A DNA stretch of 32,351 bases. Source: Ruminococcaceae bacterium UBA7147. GTDB lineage: Bacteria; Bacillota; Clostridia; Oscillospirales; Acutalibacteraceae. The notes under the pieces were generated by a model that saw only the letters and a list, made by a program, of their open reading frames with translations, ran no database searches and was not told the origin of the DNA. The DNA lies in contig DKWR01000043.1 in the NCBI GenBank assembly GCA_002491825.1, positions 1 to 32,351 of the forward strand. Reading direction: 5' to 3'. Made by a program: the position numbers and the translations under genes. This document shows, in pieces, positions 7,609 through 15,778 of the stretch (its first letter is position 1; each line of letters opens with the position of its first letter).

Positions 7609-9006
7609 ATGACCTACTCACTTCAGAGCCGCTGGAAAGTAAACGGTAATCACCTTATTTACTACGGCTTGCAGAATAAAGAAAATCTGTTTAAAAACAG
7701 AATTAAAATCTCACGCAAACAGGCTGAAATAATTACTTCACTGCCAAAAGAGCTTAACGACAATGAACTTAAATCACTTGGCAACCTTTTGAACAAACAG
7801 GTTGTCACAACAGACAAAATCCGTAAAATACCGAAGTCAATCAGCGAGGCAAGGTTTTGCAAAAATTGCAGTGCAAACGACTTTATAATTCCCGGAATTG
7901 AGTTTGATGAGAACGGCTTATGCCCTATGTGCCAGACAATTGATGATACAAAAGAGCTTAAAAGTATTGTGCCTATTGTCAAAGAAGTTCCGAGGGCAAA
8001 GAAGTCACGCTTTGACGTTGCGCTTTTCTATACGGGCGGAAAGGATTCCACATTTCTGCTTTACTACCTTGCAAAGGTAAAAAAATTGCGTGTGCTTGCA
8101 ATGACGTGGGAAATTCCGTATATGTCCGAAAGTGCAAAGCAGAGCATTGAAAATGCCAAAAAGCACTTTGACAATGTAGAATTTATTACAAGGTCTGTAA
8201 AGAAGGAGGATTTGCGAAAGGTATATAGAAAGCTTTACGCAATCAGCGAAAACACCTGTGCATGTCCGTCGCTTGCATATGTTCTGTTTTACTCCGAAAT
8301 GGTTGCAAACCGTGTTCCCTGCTTTATGGCCGGCAACGAGCCTGCACAGATGCTCGGACTTTATTACAACAGTATGGCGCCAAAGATAGCCTATACTTTC
8401 TGGCAAAATAAATTTCTGCAAATGCTTGTAAATATCGGACGTGTGCTGACGCTTCATCCTCCGCTGAAAAAAGGTCAGTTTCACACGCTTGCCGTAATGA
8501 AACAGCTTGCAAAGGGTGACAATCCGATAAAGAAGCTGTCAGGCTATTCCGACGAGCTTGTTTCAAATATCGTGACGGCGATTAATGAGGTTCCGCAGTT
8601 ACTAAAGCCCCTTAAACGCAGTATCCGCTACTCCTCACGCACAGGTCATATTCCTGCGTTTGTTCATCTTGATTTTGACAAAATCAGCGGCGGAAGCTAC
8701 AACTGGAGGAAAATCAAGGATACAATCGTGAACGAGTGCGGCTGGGTTGCGCCGAAGGACGACGGCAAGGGACTGCACACAAGCTGTAAAATTGAAAAAT
8801 GCAAGGAACATTCACAGTTTGTGAGATTCTATAATTGCAGAAGCAGAATGATTCCGTTCAGCGCAGTTGAAATATCTTTGGCAAGCAGAAATCGCAATCT
8901 ATCACGTGAGCAGGCAATTGCCGAGATAGAAAATTCCTTGGGATTCTCGCTTGAAGAAATTACCGAAACGGAAATTATGTGTGACTTTCTGAAGGAGAAG
9001 CTATGA
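7609..9006 (+). CDS. PP-loop ATPase with N-terminal zinc knuckle (sugar amidotransferase/thiolase-like)
   Basis: This is a 465-residue protein. ATG at 7609 follows GGGAG and starts 4 bases after the upstream stop. An in-frame upstream start at 7522 would lie inside the previous gene. Residues 84-108 hold two CxxC pairs (CKNC, CPMC) flanking an IPGIEFDENGLC segment, like the N-terminal zinc region of N-acetyl-sugar amidotransferases (WbpG/PseA type). The PP-loop YTGGKDS is at 141-147. It marks an enzyme that adenylates its substrate with release of pyrophosphate, before transfer of nitrogen or sulfur. Further Cys sit at CACP and CKIEKCKEH. It is longer than WbpG, and no glycan cluster is nearby, so the substrate is unknown. 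The stop overlaps the next gene as ATGA, tying it to a flavin/Fe-S protein. Confidence 0.8.
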   Translation: MTYSLQSRWKVNGNHLIYYGLQNKENLFKNRIKISRKQAEIITSLPKELNDNELKSLGNLLNKQVVTTDKIRKIPKSISEARFCKNCSANDFIIPGIEFDENGLCPMCQTIDDTKELKSIVPIVKEVPRAKKSRFDVALFYTGGKDSTFLLYYLAKVKKLRVLAMTWEIPYMSESAKQSIENAKKHFDNVEFITRSVKKEDLRKVYRKLYAISENTCACPSLAYVLFYSEMVANRVPCFMAGNEPAQMLGLYYNSMAPKIAYTFWQNKFLQMLVNIGRVLTLHPPLKKGQFHTLAVMKQLAKGDNPIKKLSGYSDELVSNIVTAINEVPQLLKPLKRSIRYSSRTGHIPAFVHLDFDKISGGSYNWRKIKDTIVNECGWVAPKDDGKGLHTSCKIEKCKEHSQFVRFYNCRSRMIPFSAVEISLASRNRNLSREQAIAEIENSLGFSLEEITETEIMCDFLKEKL

Positions 9007-9677
9007 TTCGGATTTTTTGTTTTTCGGGTACGGGACACAGTATGGCGGTTGCAAGGTATTTTGCAGAATCTCTCAAAACTGAAACAACCGACATAACGCA
9101 GAAAAAAACAATTCCTTGTACAGAATCCGAAATATCAATTATTGTTTTTCCTGTTTATTGCGGAAACATTCCAAAGATTGTAAAGTCAGTTTTGCCGAAA
9201 ATCAACTCAAAATATTTTGTGCTGATTGCAACATACGGCAGAATATCAACGGGCAATGTATTATGGGAAAGTGCAAGGCTTGTAAAAGGCAAGGTTATTG
9301 CGGCTGAATATGTACCGACGGGACATACATATCTTGACGAGCCTGCCGAATTTGACGCTGAAATTTTAAAGCCTGTTTTAAAGAGGATTAAACAGCCGAA
9401 AGAGATTGTTGTCAAAAAAGAGAGAAAAGGTATTCTGCCTTACATTTTTCCGAATTTACGCAGTCACCTCGGAGTTAAAATAAGCCGCACAGCAGATTGC
9501 AACAAATGTGATTTGTGCAAGAGGAGTTGCCCTATGCAGGCGATTTCAGGCGGTAAAATCAGCAAAAATTGCATACGCTGTTTACGTTGCGTTAAGACCT
9601 GTCCGAGAAATGCTTTGGAAGTTACTTACAACCCTCTTTTAAAAAAATACCTGAAAAAGAATATAAAAAATATATAA
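9003..9677 (+). CDS. EFR1-family ferredoxin (flavodoxin-like domain plus two 4Fe-4S clusters)
   Basis: This is a 224-residue protein. The N-terminal part is flavodoxin-like, with the FMN phosphate-loop pattern FSGTGHSMAVA near residues 6-16. The C-terminus has two classical 4Fe-4S motifs, CNKCDLCKRSCP and CIRCLRCVKTCP, as in bacterial ferredoxins. This arrangement matches the EFR1 family of small electron-transfer proteins. The start overlaps the PP-loop gene stop by four bases (ATGA), so the two are probably co-translated and may act together. An electron-donor role in a thiolation or reduction step is inference. A strong terminator follows. Confidence 0.88.
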   Translation: MIRIFCFSGTGHSMAVARYFAESLKTETTDITQKKTIPCTESEISIIVFPVYCGNIPKIVKSVLPKINSKYFVLIATYGRISTGNVLWESARLVKGKVIAAEYVPTGHTYLDEPAEFDAEILKPVLKRIKQPKEIVVKKERKGILPYIFPNLRSHLGVKISRTADCNKCDLCKRSCPMQAISGGKISKNCIRCLRCVKTCPRNALEVTYNPLLKKYLKKNIKNI

Positions 9678-9687
9678 GGAAGAAAAC

Positions 9688-9727
9688 AAAAAATCAGTCG
9701 GAGTTTTGAAATTTCGACTGATTTTTT
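9688..9727 (+). terminator. Rho-independent terminator after the EFR1 gene
   Basis: AAAAAATCAGTCG (9688-9700) pairs with CGACTGATTTTTT (9715-9727) over a 14-base loop. The stem is a perfect 13 bp and its 3' arm runs into T's. The 5' A-run makes it possibly bidirectional. Confidence 0.85.
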
Positions 9728-10039
9728 AATTTTCTTCAAATTTCTGCTTGTTTTGTTGCACTTTTGTTGCACTTGTATTGACAAACTATTCCCTACGAAA
9801 ATAGAGGACAGGATTATATTTTTACAAATGCAAATATTTAGTTTTAACACAGTGCTACATTTAGTAAAAATACTAAAAATCAACTTCTGCGGCAACGCCG
9901 CATACGCATATAAATTAATTCGGGAAGTAGACTTTTCTATTATTGCAACCTATCCACTCGACCACAACTCCACATTCCACACTCCAAACTCCACACTTTA
10001 ATTATAGTTTATTGTATAAAAAACAAACTGCAAACATAA
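9728..10039. other. Intergenic stretch with no gene recognised, containing short repeats
   Basis: About 310 bases between two terminators. It holds a tandem TTTGTTGCACTT/TTTGTTGCACTTG duplication (about 9750-9775), a GGCAACGCC segment near 9890, and a CCACACTCCAAACTCCACA-type run (about 9970-10000). Both strands lack a convincing coding frame with a ribosome-binding site. It may be the remnant of an intergenic repeat element, but this cannot be settled from one copy. Confidence 0.4.
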
Positions 10040-10076
10040 AAAAGCTGTTTCAAAACAGGATGTTCTGAAACAGCTT
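10040..10076 (-). terminator. Rho-independent terminator after glgB
   Basis: AAGCTGTTTCA (10042-10052) pairs perfectly with TGAAACAGCTT (10066-10076) over a 13-base loop. On the minus strand the stem is followed by TTTTTTATG. It lies 15 bases past the glgB stop. Confidence 0.88.
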
Positions 10077-10090
10077 AAATAATTTTTGTT

Positions 10091-12184
10091 TTATTCTGCT
10101 TTTGCTTCTGCGGTTGTATCTGTTTTTTCTGTAACTTCAATCTTTGGCTTTTCTTCGGCTTTCTTTTCTGTTGCCTTTTTATCCTCGGATTTTTTAGCCG
10201 CAGATTTTTCTTCCTTTGCTTTCTTTGCGGCAGCTTCCTTTTTAGCTTTCATTTTTGAAGTAGACTTCTTTCTGACCGGTACGGGAAGCTCCTTTTTAAG
10301 CTTGTAATACGTTACGCCGAGAGGCGGAAGCGTGAGCACCATTGAGTAATCGAGTCCGTGGTCTTTAACAGTTTTAGCTTTAATATCACCGCTGTTTACA
10401 ATTCCGCAACCACCAAATTCCTCACTTTCGGAGTTGAATACTTCCTCGTAAATACCGTAAACGGGAACGCCGATTCTGTATTTTTCACGAGTGACGGGCT
10501 GGAAGTTGCAGATGCAGATTATTTCACTTCCGTCGTTTGCAATTCTGCGGAAAGCAATTATGCTTTGCTTATAATCATCAAGTGCAATCCACTGGAAACC
10601 GTCCCAGTCATAGTCGTTTTCGTGCATTGCAGGAACGTCACGGTAGAATTTGTTAGCCTCTGCAAAGAAGTGGTTTAACTGACGGTGCTTTTCGTAGTCA
10701 AGCAGATTCCACTGAAGCTGTTGTTCAGCGTTCCACTCATCAAACTGACCGATTTCACTGCCCATAAACATCAGTTTCTTGCCGGGATGAGCCATCATAT
10801 ATGTAACAAAGCCTCTTACGCCTGCAAACTTCTGGTCGTATCCGCCGGGCATTTTATTGATAAGAGAGCCTTTGCCGTAAACGACCTCGTCGTGCGAAAT
10901 CGGGAGCATAAAGTTCTCGGAAAAAGCGTAAACCATACTAAAGGTAAGAGTGTCGTGGTGGTAATTTCTCCACAGCGGGTCAAGCGAAATGTAGGAAAGC
11001 ATATCGTTCATCCAACCCATATTCCACTTGTAGTCAAATCCGAGTCCCATATCCTGAATCGGATAACGTGTAACGTTAGGCCAAGCAGTGCTTTCCTCTG
11101 CAATCATCATAGCCTCGGGATGGAACATATGAACTGTAGAATTAAGCTTCTGCAGGAAATCAACGGCAACAAGGTTTTCACGTCCGCCGTAGCAGTTTGC
11201 AATCCACTCGCCGTCTTTACGGTTGTAGTCAAGATAGAGCATTGACGCAACAGCGTCAACACGAATACCGTCAACGTGGTACATATCAAGCCAGAACATA
11301 GCCGAAGAAATAAGGAAGCTTGTTACTTCAAATCTTCCGTAATTGAAGATGTATGTTCCCCACTCCTTGTGCTCGCCGATGCGGTAATCCTCGTATTCAT
11401 AACAGCCTGTACCGTCAAAACGAGCAAGTCCATGACCGTCCTTCGGGAAGTGAGCAGGTACCCAGTCAAGGATTACGCCGATACCCTCCTGATGACATTT
11501 ATCAACTAAATACATCAAATCCTTCGGTTCACCGTAACGGGATGTTGCGGCATAGTAGCCTGTTACCTGATAACCCCAGCTTCCGTCGAACGGGAACTCG
11601 GTAATAGGCATAAACTCAATATGAGTATATCCCATATTTTTTACATAGGGAATAAGCTCATCTGCAAGCTGACGGTAGGTGAAAAATGTACCATCCTCGT
11701 TTTTGCGCCACGAGCCTGCGTTTATCTCATAAACATTGATAGGCTGTGTTTTGTGAGGATGCTCCTTTTTAAAGTTGAACCACTCCTCGTCGTTCCACTC
11801 GTAGCCGTCAATTTCATACACCTTTGAAGCGTTGTCGGGACGTACTTCGCAATGGAAAGCGTAAGGGTCGGTTTTTAACCTGCGCTCCGACCAAGGGGTT
11901 TCAACGCAGTATTTGTAGCAGGCATATTCCTGCACACCCTCAATGAACAGCTCCCAGACGCCTGAATCTGAAATCTTGTACATATAGTTTGCGTTTTTGT
12001 CCCAGTTGTTGAAATCACCCACCACGGATACTGAAAGAGCATTCGGTGCCCATACTCTGAAAACAACACCGTCTCTGTTGTCCCAATTCACAAAATGAGA
12101 GCCTAAAAACTCATATGCATGAGCAGATTCTCCCTGTAGGAACTGTTCGAGAGGGGGTCTTTCATCGTTTAATTTAAAAGCCAT
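10091..12184 (-). CDS. glgB: 1,4-alpha-glucan branching enzyme (GH13) with Lys/Ala-rich tail
   Basis: This is a 697-residue glycogen branching enzyme, which cuts alpha-1,4 chains and re-joins them by alpha-1,6 bonds. Residues about 25-110 form the CBM48-type N-terminal domain (FRVWAPNA, VVGDFNNWD). The catalytic barrel has VILDWVPAHF, GIRVDAV (nucleophile Asp310), IAEEST (acid/base Glu363/364) and ISHDEV. Residues about 636-697 form an unusual charged Lys/Ala/Glu tail (KKAKEEKSAAKKSEDKK-like), which is not part of the enzyme core. ATG at 12184 follows AAGAGG. No other glg gene is adjacent, though galU lies in the same window. A terminator follows and a promoter lies about 100 bases upstream. 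Confidence 0.95.
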   Translation of the reverse strand: MAFKLNDERPPLEQFLQGESAHAYEFLGSHFVNWDNRDGVVFRVWAPNALSVSVVGDFNNWDKNANYMYKISDSGVWELFIEGVQEYACYKYCVETPWSERRLKTDPYAFHCEVRPDNASKVYEIDGYEWNDEEWFNFKKEHPHKTQPINVYEINAGSWRKNEDGTFFTYRQLADELIPYVKNMGYTHIEFMPITEFPFDGSWGYQVTGYYAATSRYGEPKDLMYLVDKCHQEGIGVILDWVPAHFPKDGHGLARFDGTGCYEYEDYRIGEHKEWGTYIFNYGRFEVTSFLISSAMFWLDMYHVDGIRVDAVASMLYLDYNRKDGEWIANCYGGRENLVAVDFLQKLNSTVHMFHPEAMMIAEESTAWPNVTRYPIQDMGLGFDYKWNMGWMNDMLSYISLDPLWRNYHHDTLTFSMVYAFSENFMLPISHDEVVYGKGSLINKMPGGYDQKFAGVRGFVTYMMAHPGKKLMFMGSEIGQFDEWNAEQQLQWNLLDYEKHRQLNHFFAEANKFYRDVPAMHENDYDWDGFQWIALDDYKQSIIAFRRIANDGSEIICICNFQPVTREKYRIGVPVYGIYEEVFNSESEEFGGCGIVNSGDIKAKTVKDHGLDYSMVLTLPPLGVTYYKLKKELPVPVRKKSTSKMKAKKEAAAKKAKEEKSAAKKSEDKKATEKKAEEKPKIEVTEKTDTTAEAKAE

Positions 12185-12279
12185 AATATACCTCTTTTCA
12201 TACTTAAAGTTTTACTGATTCAAAATAAATTCACAATAAAAATTGCCGTTTATGTACATCAGTATAATTATCCTCCTAT

Positions 12280-12308
12280 AGTATAATATATTTTTACCAA
12301 ATACACAA
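12280..12308 (-). promoter_or_regulatory. Candidate glgB promoter
   Basis: On the minus strand, TTGTGT (12303-12308), a 17-base spacer and TATACT (12280-12285). The transcript would carry a leader of about 90 bases containing AGGAGG and a 15-codon frame (12212-12259). A 7-bp inverted repeat, GACATTT…AAATGTC (12341-12360), sits upstream of the -35 and could be an operator. Confidence 0.5.
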
Positions 12309-12400
12309 GGGGTAAAATGTAATTTTATGTAAACAATTTAGACATTTATGTACAAATGTCATACTGCTTAATTGTTTTTTATTCATTTCGTAACATATAA

Positions 12401-13537
12401 TTATATTTTAACAATTTGCTCTACATAGTCACTTCCGCATCTGCCGACATCATTATATGCCAAAGCGGCTATATCGGTTGCAAGAACATCTTTTTCAAGT
12501 AACTTTGATATATTTGAATCTGATTTCAGCGCCTTTGCAACAGATGTGACAACCTTAATGCGGCAGTTTTTTAAAAGTGATGCACCTGTATTGGTAAAGC
12601 CGAGAACACGCACGTACTCAATCGGTGTACGCTGTAGGCTTTCGGTAATATCAAGCAATGCGCAGGTCATAATTCTGCGCAGTCTTGCGTGAGTGTAGCG
12701 TTTTGTTTTTACTGCAGAGATTATTTCTTCAACAGAATTATAATTCTTTACTGCATCAACAATTCTGTTTTCAAGCCCTTCGTTTACATCGGGCAGTAAG
12801 CTGAAATCCTCGGCACTCATCATTCTGAACTTATAAAGCATTATGCGTTCAAGGTTTTCTGGAAAGGTAATTCTTTGTGCAACTGACGGAACGTACTTTT
12901 CAGCATTTTCATTTCTGCGTAGAATACTGCGCACAAGCGAAGCCGAAGCAAATTCGCCATTGGTCTTTTCGCTGTCGTGAGCAGTTCCTATTCGTTTGAC
13001 TGCAAGCGGCTGAATATTGGTATCAGCAAGATTTTTGAGATATTCAACCGCAAGAATATTATTGGGTGAGGACAGAACTTCTGCCGTTTCTTCGCCGAAA
13101 ACCTCGCTGACTGCTGACTGCAACGCTCTCGGATAGTAATCGCCGCTGCTCATTTTTGCGGAAATAAGTTCATTTACCGCAGGATTTTCAACTGCATCCA
13201 AAGTTTTTTTCAGGCTGTCAACATTTCCGCTTTCGCAGCCGAAAGCAAGATAATTTACGCAGTCAAACGATTTTGCAATCTGCACTCCGCCAAAAGCAAA
13301 ACGCTGTGCGTTTGCTACGGCATAAACGGCAGGAAGCTCCAGAACAAGGTCAACGCCGTTTTCAAGAGCTGTTTTTGCCCTTGAAAATTTATCGGTAACG
13401 GCTACCTCTCCCCTTTGCGTAAAATTTCCGCTCATAATCGCAATAACAGGTTCATTTGTAAGTTTCTTTGCAGTTTCTGTTAAATACTTGTGACCGTTGT
13501 GAAACGGATTAAATTCACTAATAACGGCTACAGCCAT
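12401..13537 (-). CDS. tmcAL: tRNA(Met) cytidine acetate ligase (TmcAL/YlbM)
   Basis: This is a 378-residue protein. TmcAL uses ATP and acetate to make N4-acetylcytidine at the wobble base of elongator tRNA-Met. The N-terminus has the nucleotidyltransferase-like HxGH signature in VISEFNPFHNGHKYL, followed by IMSGNFTQRGE and a LELPAVYA segment typical of the family. ATG at 13537 is chosen because GAGGTG lies just upstream and the family starts with M(A)VAVISEFNP. An in-frame ATG at 13636 would add 33 AT-rich, unrelated codons. It diverges from ackA across 137 bases. Acetate is the substrate of both enzymes, so the pairing is suggestive. Confidence 0.9.
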   Translation of the reverse strand: MAVAVISEFNPFHNGHKYLTETAKKLTNEPVIAIMSGNFTQRGEVAVTDKFSRAKTALENGVDLVLELPAVYAVANAQRFAFGGVQIAKSFDCVNYLAFGCESGNVDSLKKTLDAVENPAVNELISAKMSSGDYYPRALQSAVSEVFGEETAEVLSSPNNILAVEYLKNLADTNIQPLAVKRIGTAHDSEKTNGEFASASLVRSILRRNENAEKYVPSVAQRITFPENLERIMLYKFRMMSAEDFSLLPDVNEGLENRIVDAVKNYNSVEEIISAVKTKRYTHARLRRIMTCALLDITESLQRTPIEYVRVLGFTNTGASLLKNCRIKVVTSVAKALKSDSNISKLLEKDVLATDIAALAYNDVGRCGSDYVEQIVKI

Positions 13538-13579
13538 AGTTACACCTCGTATTTTTCGCCAAAATATGTAAAAAAGCAC

Positions 13580-13608
13580 TTGAAAACATAAAAATATTGG
13601 AGTATTAT
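13580..13608 (+). promoter_or_regulatory. Candidate ackA promoter
   Basis: TTGAAA (13580-13585), a 17-base spacer and TATTAT (13603-13608), inside the AT-rich region between tmcAL and ackA. The neighbouring TATATATATT makes the exact -10 uncertain. Confidence 0.55.
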
Positions 13609-13674
13609 ATATATTGTGTATTATATTATATATCATTTCTTAAATCTAATCAACAAAAGAAGGGATGAACATAA

Positions 13675-14883
13675 ATGAAAATTTTAGTAATTAATGCAGG
13701 CAGTTCTTCGCTGAAATATCAGCTTATTGATATGACTGACGAAAAAGTGCTTGCAAAGGGCAACTGCGAAAGAATCGGCACTGACGGCGCATTCATCGGA
13801 TTTAAAACACCCGACGGTAAAAAAATTGAGCGTAAAACACAAATGCTCAACCACACACAGGCATTTGAGGCTGTTAAGAATGCGCTTATTGACGCTGAAT
13901 ACGGCGCAATCAAGAGCTTGTCCGAGGTTACGGCAATCGGTCACAGAGTTGTACAGGGCGGTTCATACTTTGATAAATCTGTTCTTGTAAACAACGATGT
14001 TATCAATAAAATCAAGGAGCTTGCCCCCCTTGCTCCGCTTCACAATCCTGCGCACATTCAGGGTATTGAGGCTTGCACAAGAGTTTTCGGCGCAAAGGTT
14101 CCGCAGGTTGCAGTTTTTGATACTGCATTCCACCAGACTATGCCCGAAAAAGCATTTATGTATGCAATTCCCTATAAGTATTATGAAAAATTCGGCGTTC
14201 GCAAGTACGGCTTCCACGGCACTTCGCACCGCTATGTAACGGATAAAATGGCTGACCTTATGGGCAGAAAGAAGGAAGAGCTTAAGCTCATAACTTGCCA
14301 CATTGGCAACGGCTCTTCAATTACGGCAGTAAAGAACGGCAAGGTAATCGACACAACAATGGGACTTACTCCCCTCGGCGGCTTTATGATGGGCACACGT
14401 TCAGGCTCACTTGACCCGTCGGTTGTTACATTCATTGCCGAAAAAGAACACCTTACACCCGATGAAATTTCAAAAATTCTCAACAAGGAATCGGGACTTC
14501 TCGGTGTTTCGGGCGTTTCATCAGATGACCGTGATGTTTCTGCGGCAGAGGCTGACGGAAATCTCAGAGCACATCTTGCTCACGAAATGCTCTACTATCA
14601 GATTGCACAGTACATCGGCAGTTACTACGTTGCACTCGGCGGCTGTGACGGCATTGTATTCACAGCAGGTCTCGGCGAAAATCAGCCGCAGCTTCGTGAA
14701 AAGGTTTGCGACTACCTTGCTTGTCTTGGTGTTAAGCTTGACAAGGAGTTCAACGCAAAGGCTATGAGAGGCGTTACAGGTACATTGTCGGCTCCCGACT
14801 CAAAAATCAGGGTTGAGCTTATTGCAACCGACGAAGAAATGGTAATTGCAAGAGATACAAAGGCTATTGTTGAAACACTTTAA
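13675..14883 (+). CDS. ackA: Acetate kinase
   Basis: This 402-residue enzyme converts acetyl phosphate and ADP to acetate and ATP, the energy-yielding last step of acetate fermentation. It also works in reverse. Family motifs are all present: NAGSSSLKYQL at the N-terminus, VFDTAFHQTMP, RKYGFHGTSH, HIGNGSSITAV and FTAGLGENQ. Length is typical. ATG at 13675 follows AGAAGGGATG. No phosphotransacetylase gene lies next to it. It appears monocistronic, with its own promoter and terminator. Confidence 0.97.
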   Translation: MKILVINAGSSSLKYQLIDMTDEKVLAKGNCERIGTDGAFIGFKTPDGKKIERKTQMLNHTQAFEAVKNALIDAEYGAIKSLSEVTAIGHRVVQGGSYFDKSVLVNNDVINKIKELAPLAPLHNPAHIQGIEACTRVFGAKVPQVAVFDTAFHQTMPEKAFMYAIPYKYYEKFGVRKYGFHGTSHRYVTDKMADLMGRKKEELKLITCHIGNGSSITAVKNGKVIDTTMGLTPLGGFMMGTRSGSLDPSVVTFIAEKEHLTPDEISKILNKESGLLGVSGVSSDDRDVSAAEADGNLRAHLAHEMLYYQIAQYIGSYYVALGGCDGIVFTAGLGENQPQLREKVCDYLACLGVKLDKEFNAKAMRGVTGTLSAPDSKIRVELIATDEEMVIARDTKAIVETL

Positions 14884-14897
14884 TCAATGAATTTTTT

Positions 14898-14928
14898 AAG
14901 GGTTGGCTCAAATGAACCAACCCTTTTA
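14898..14928 (+). terminator. Rho-independent terminator after ackA
   Basis: AAGGGTTGG (14898-14906) pairs with CCAACCCTT (14917-14925) over a 10-base loop, followed by TTATTTTATT. It lies 15 bases past the ackA stop. Confidence 0.85.
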
Positions 14929-14939
14929 TTTTATTATAA

Positions 14940-15167
14940 CTAATCCCTTATTGAAGCCGAATCTTCCATTACGGTATTTCTTGAATCTCTGAAAAGCAGT
15001 GAAATACACCATATTGCCGCAAGACCGACAAGAATATAGATGATTCTGCTGACGATTCCCACTTGTCCGCCGAAAAGCCATGCGACGATGTCAAAGCGGA
15101 AGATACCGACACAACCCCAGTTGAGTCCGCCGATTATAAGAAGCGTCAACGCTATTCTATCAAGCAT
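14940..15167 (-). CDS. DUF378 family small membrane protein
   Basis: This is a 75-residue protein with two hydrophobic segments (ALTLLIIGGLNWGCVGIF and IIYILVGLAAIWCISLL). The GGLNWG motif and the FDIVAWLFG segment are characteristic of DUF378/YuzA-like proteins. Their function is unknown. ATG at 15167 follows AAAGGAGG with good spacing. It lies 52 bases downstream of another small membrane-protein gene on the same strand, so the two may be co-transcribed. Confidence 0.85.
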   Translation of the reverse strand: MLDRIALTLLIIGGLNWGCVGIFRFDIVAWLFGGQVGIVSRIIYILVGLAAIWCISLLFRDSRNTVMEDSASIRD

Positions 15168-15219
15168 TCAAAGTCCTCCTTTAATGATGCTGATAGTAGT
15201 GTTGACGCTTTAGGCTCAA

Positions 15220-15609
15220 TTATTCAGTGAAGAGAAAGAAAATTAAAAATCCACAAATCAAAACTCCGAGTGCGATAACGCTGATTCCTATTATCCGTGT
15301 AATCTTAACAGCCTTTTTCAGCTTGAATTTTGAAATCATACTATCCGTCGGAAACGGAAGCAGGATAAGCAGGATTCCGAGTATAAAACAGCTTATCGAA
15401 GCTATAACAGTTCCGGGAACCTTTGCAAACGGGAACAGAAACACTCCGACAGGTATTCCGAAAACGCAAATCATATTGACAATCGAAAACAGCTTTTCAA
15501 ATTTTTCGCTCATTTCGTAAAACTTATTCGTTTTTGCGTGGCACTCATCACAACAGTACTGCTCAAAGTAAGAAATTTCCTTTGCGCAATAATCGCATTT
15601 TTTCAACAT
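15220..15609 (-). CDS. Small zinc-ribbon membrane protein of unknown function
   Basis: This is a 129-residue protein not recognised as a named family. The N-terminus has two Cys pairs (CDYC and CCDEC, within the first 25 residues) that probably bind zinc. Three hydrophobic segments follow (FSIVNMICVFGIPVGVFLF, GTVIASISCFILGILLILL, and a C-terminal one ending FLIFFLF). ATG at 15609 is preferred over the in-frame GTG two codons upstream because AAAGGG then sits 5 bases away. The Cys pattern resembles zinc ribbons that precede a membrane domain. Role unknown. Confidence 0.7.
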   Translation of the reverse strand: MLKKCDYCAKEISYFEQYCCDECHAKTNKFYEMSEKFEKLFSIVNMICVFGIPVGVFLFPFAKVPGTVIASISCFILGILLILLPFPTDSMISKFKLKKAVKITRIIGISVIALGVLICGFLIFFLFTE

Positions 15610-15704
15610 AAACACCCTTTCAAGGTTAATGCAACTATTTTAACACATTGCAGAGATGTTTTCAACTTTAATTGATAAACATTTTCGGTTGATTGTGTGT
15701 TTTG

Positions 15705-15733
15705 TTGAAAAATGATTTATTTTGTGATATTCT
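15705..15733 (+). promoter_or_regulatory. Promoter for the AEC permease gene
   Basis: TTGAAA (15705-15710), a 17-base spacer and TATTCT (15728-15733). A TGA directly before the -10 gives an extended -10 (TGn). Confidence 0.65.
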
Positions 15734-15778
15734 TACAATACGCAATACACTTTTCTGTTTGAACAAGGGTACAATAAT

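Noticed and set aside
8005..8484. A 159-codon minus-strand frame opposite the PP-loop gene
   Set aside because: The plus-strand frame carries the PP-loop and family motifs. This one has no motif and no start signal.
9880..9920. tRNA-like or small-RNA signal near GGCAACGCCGC
   Set aside because: No cloverleaf arms, T-loop GTTCRA or acceptor stem could be drawn, so no RNA gene is claimed.
10685..11245. A 186-codon plus-strand frame opposite glgB
   Set aside because: It lies inside the conserved catalytic part of GlgB on the other strand and has no recognisable domain or ribosome-binding site.
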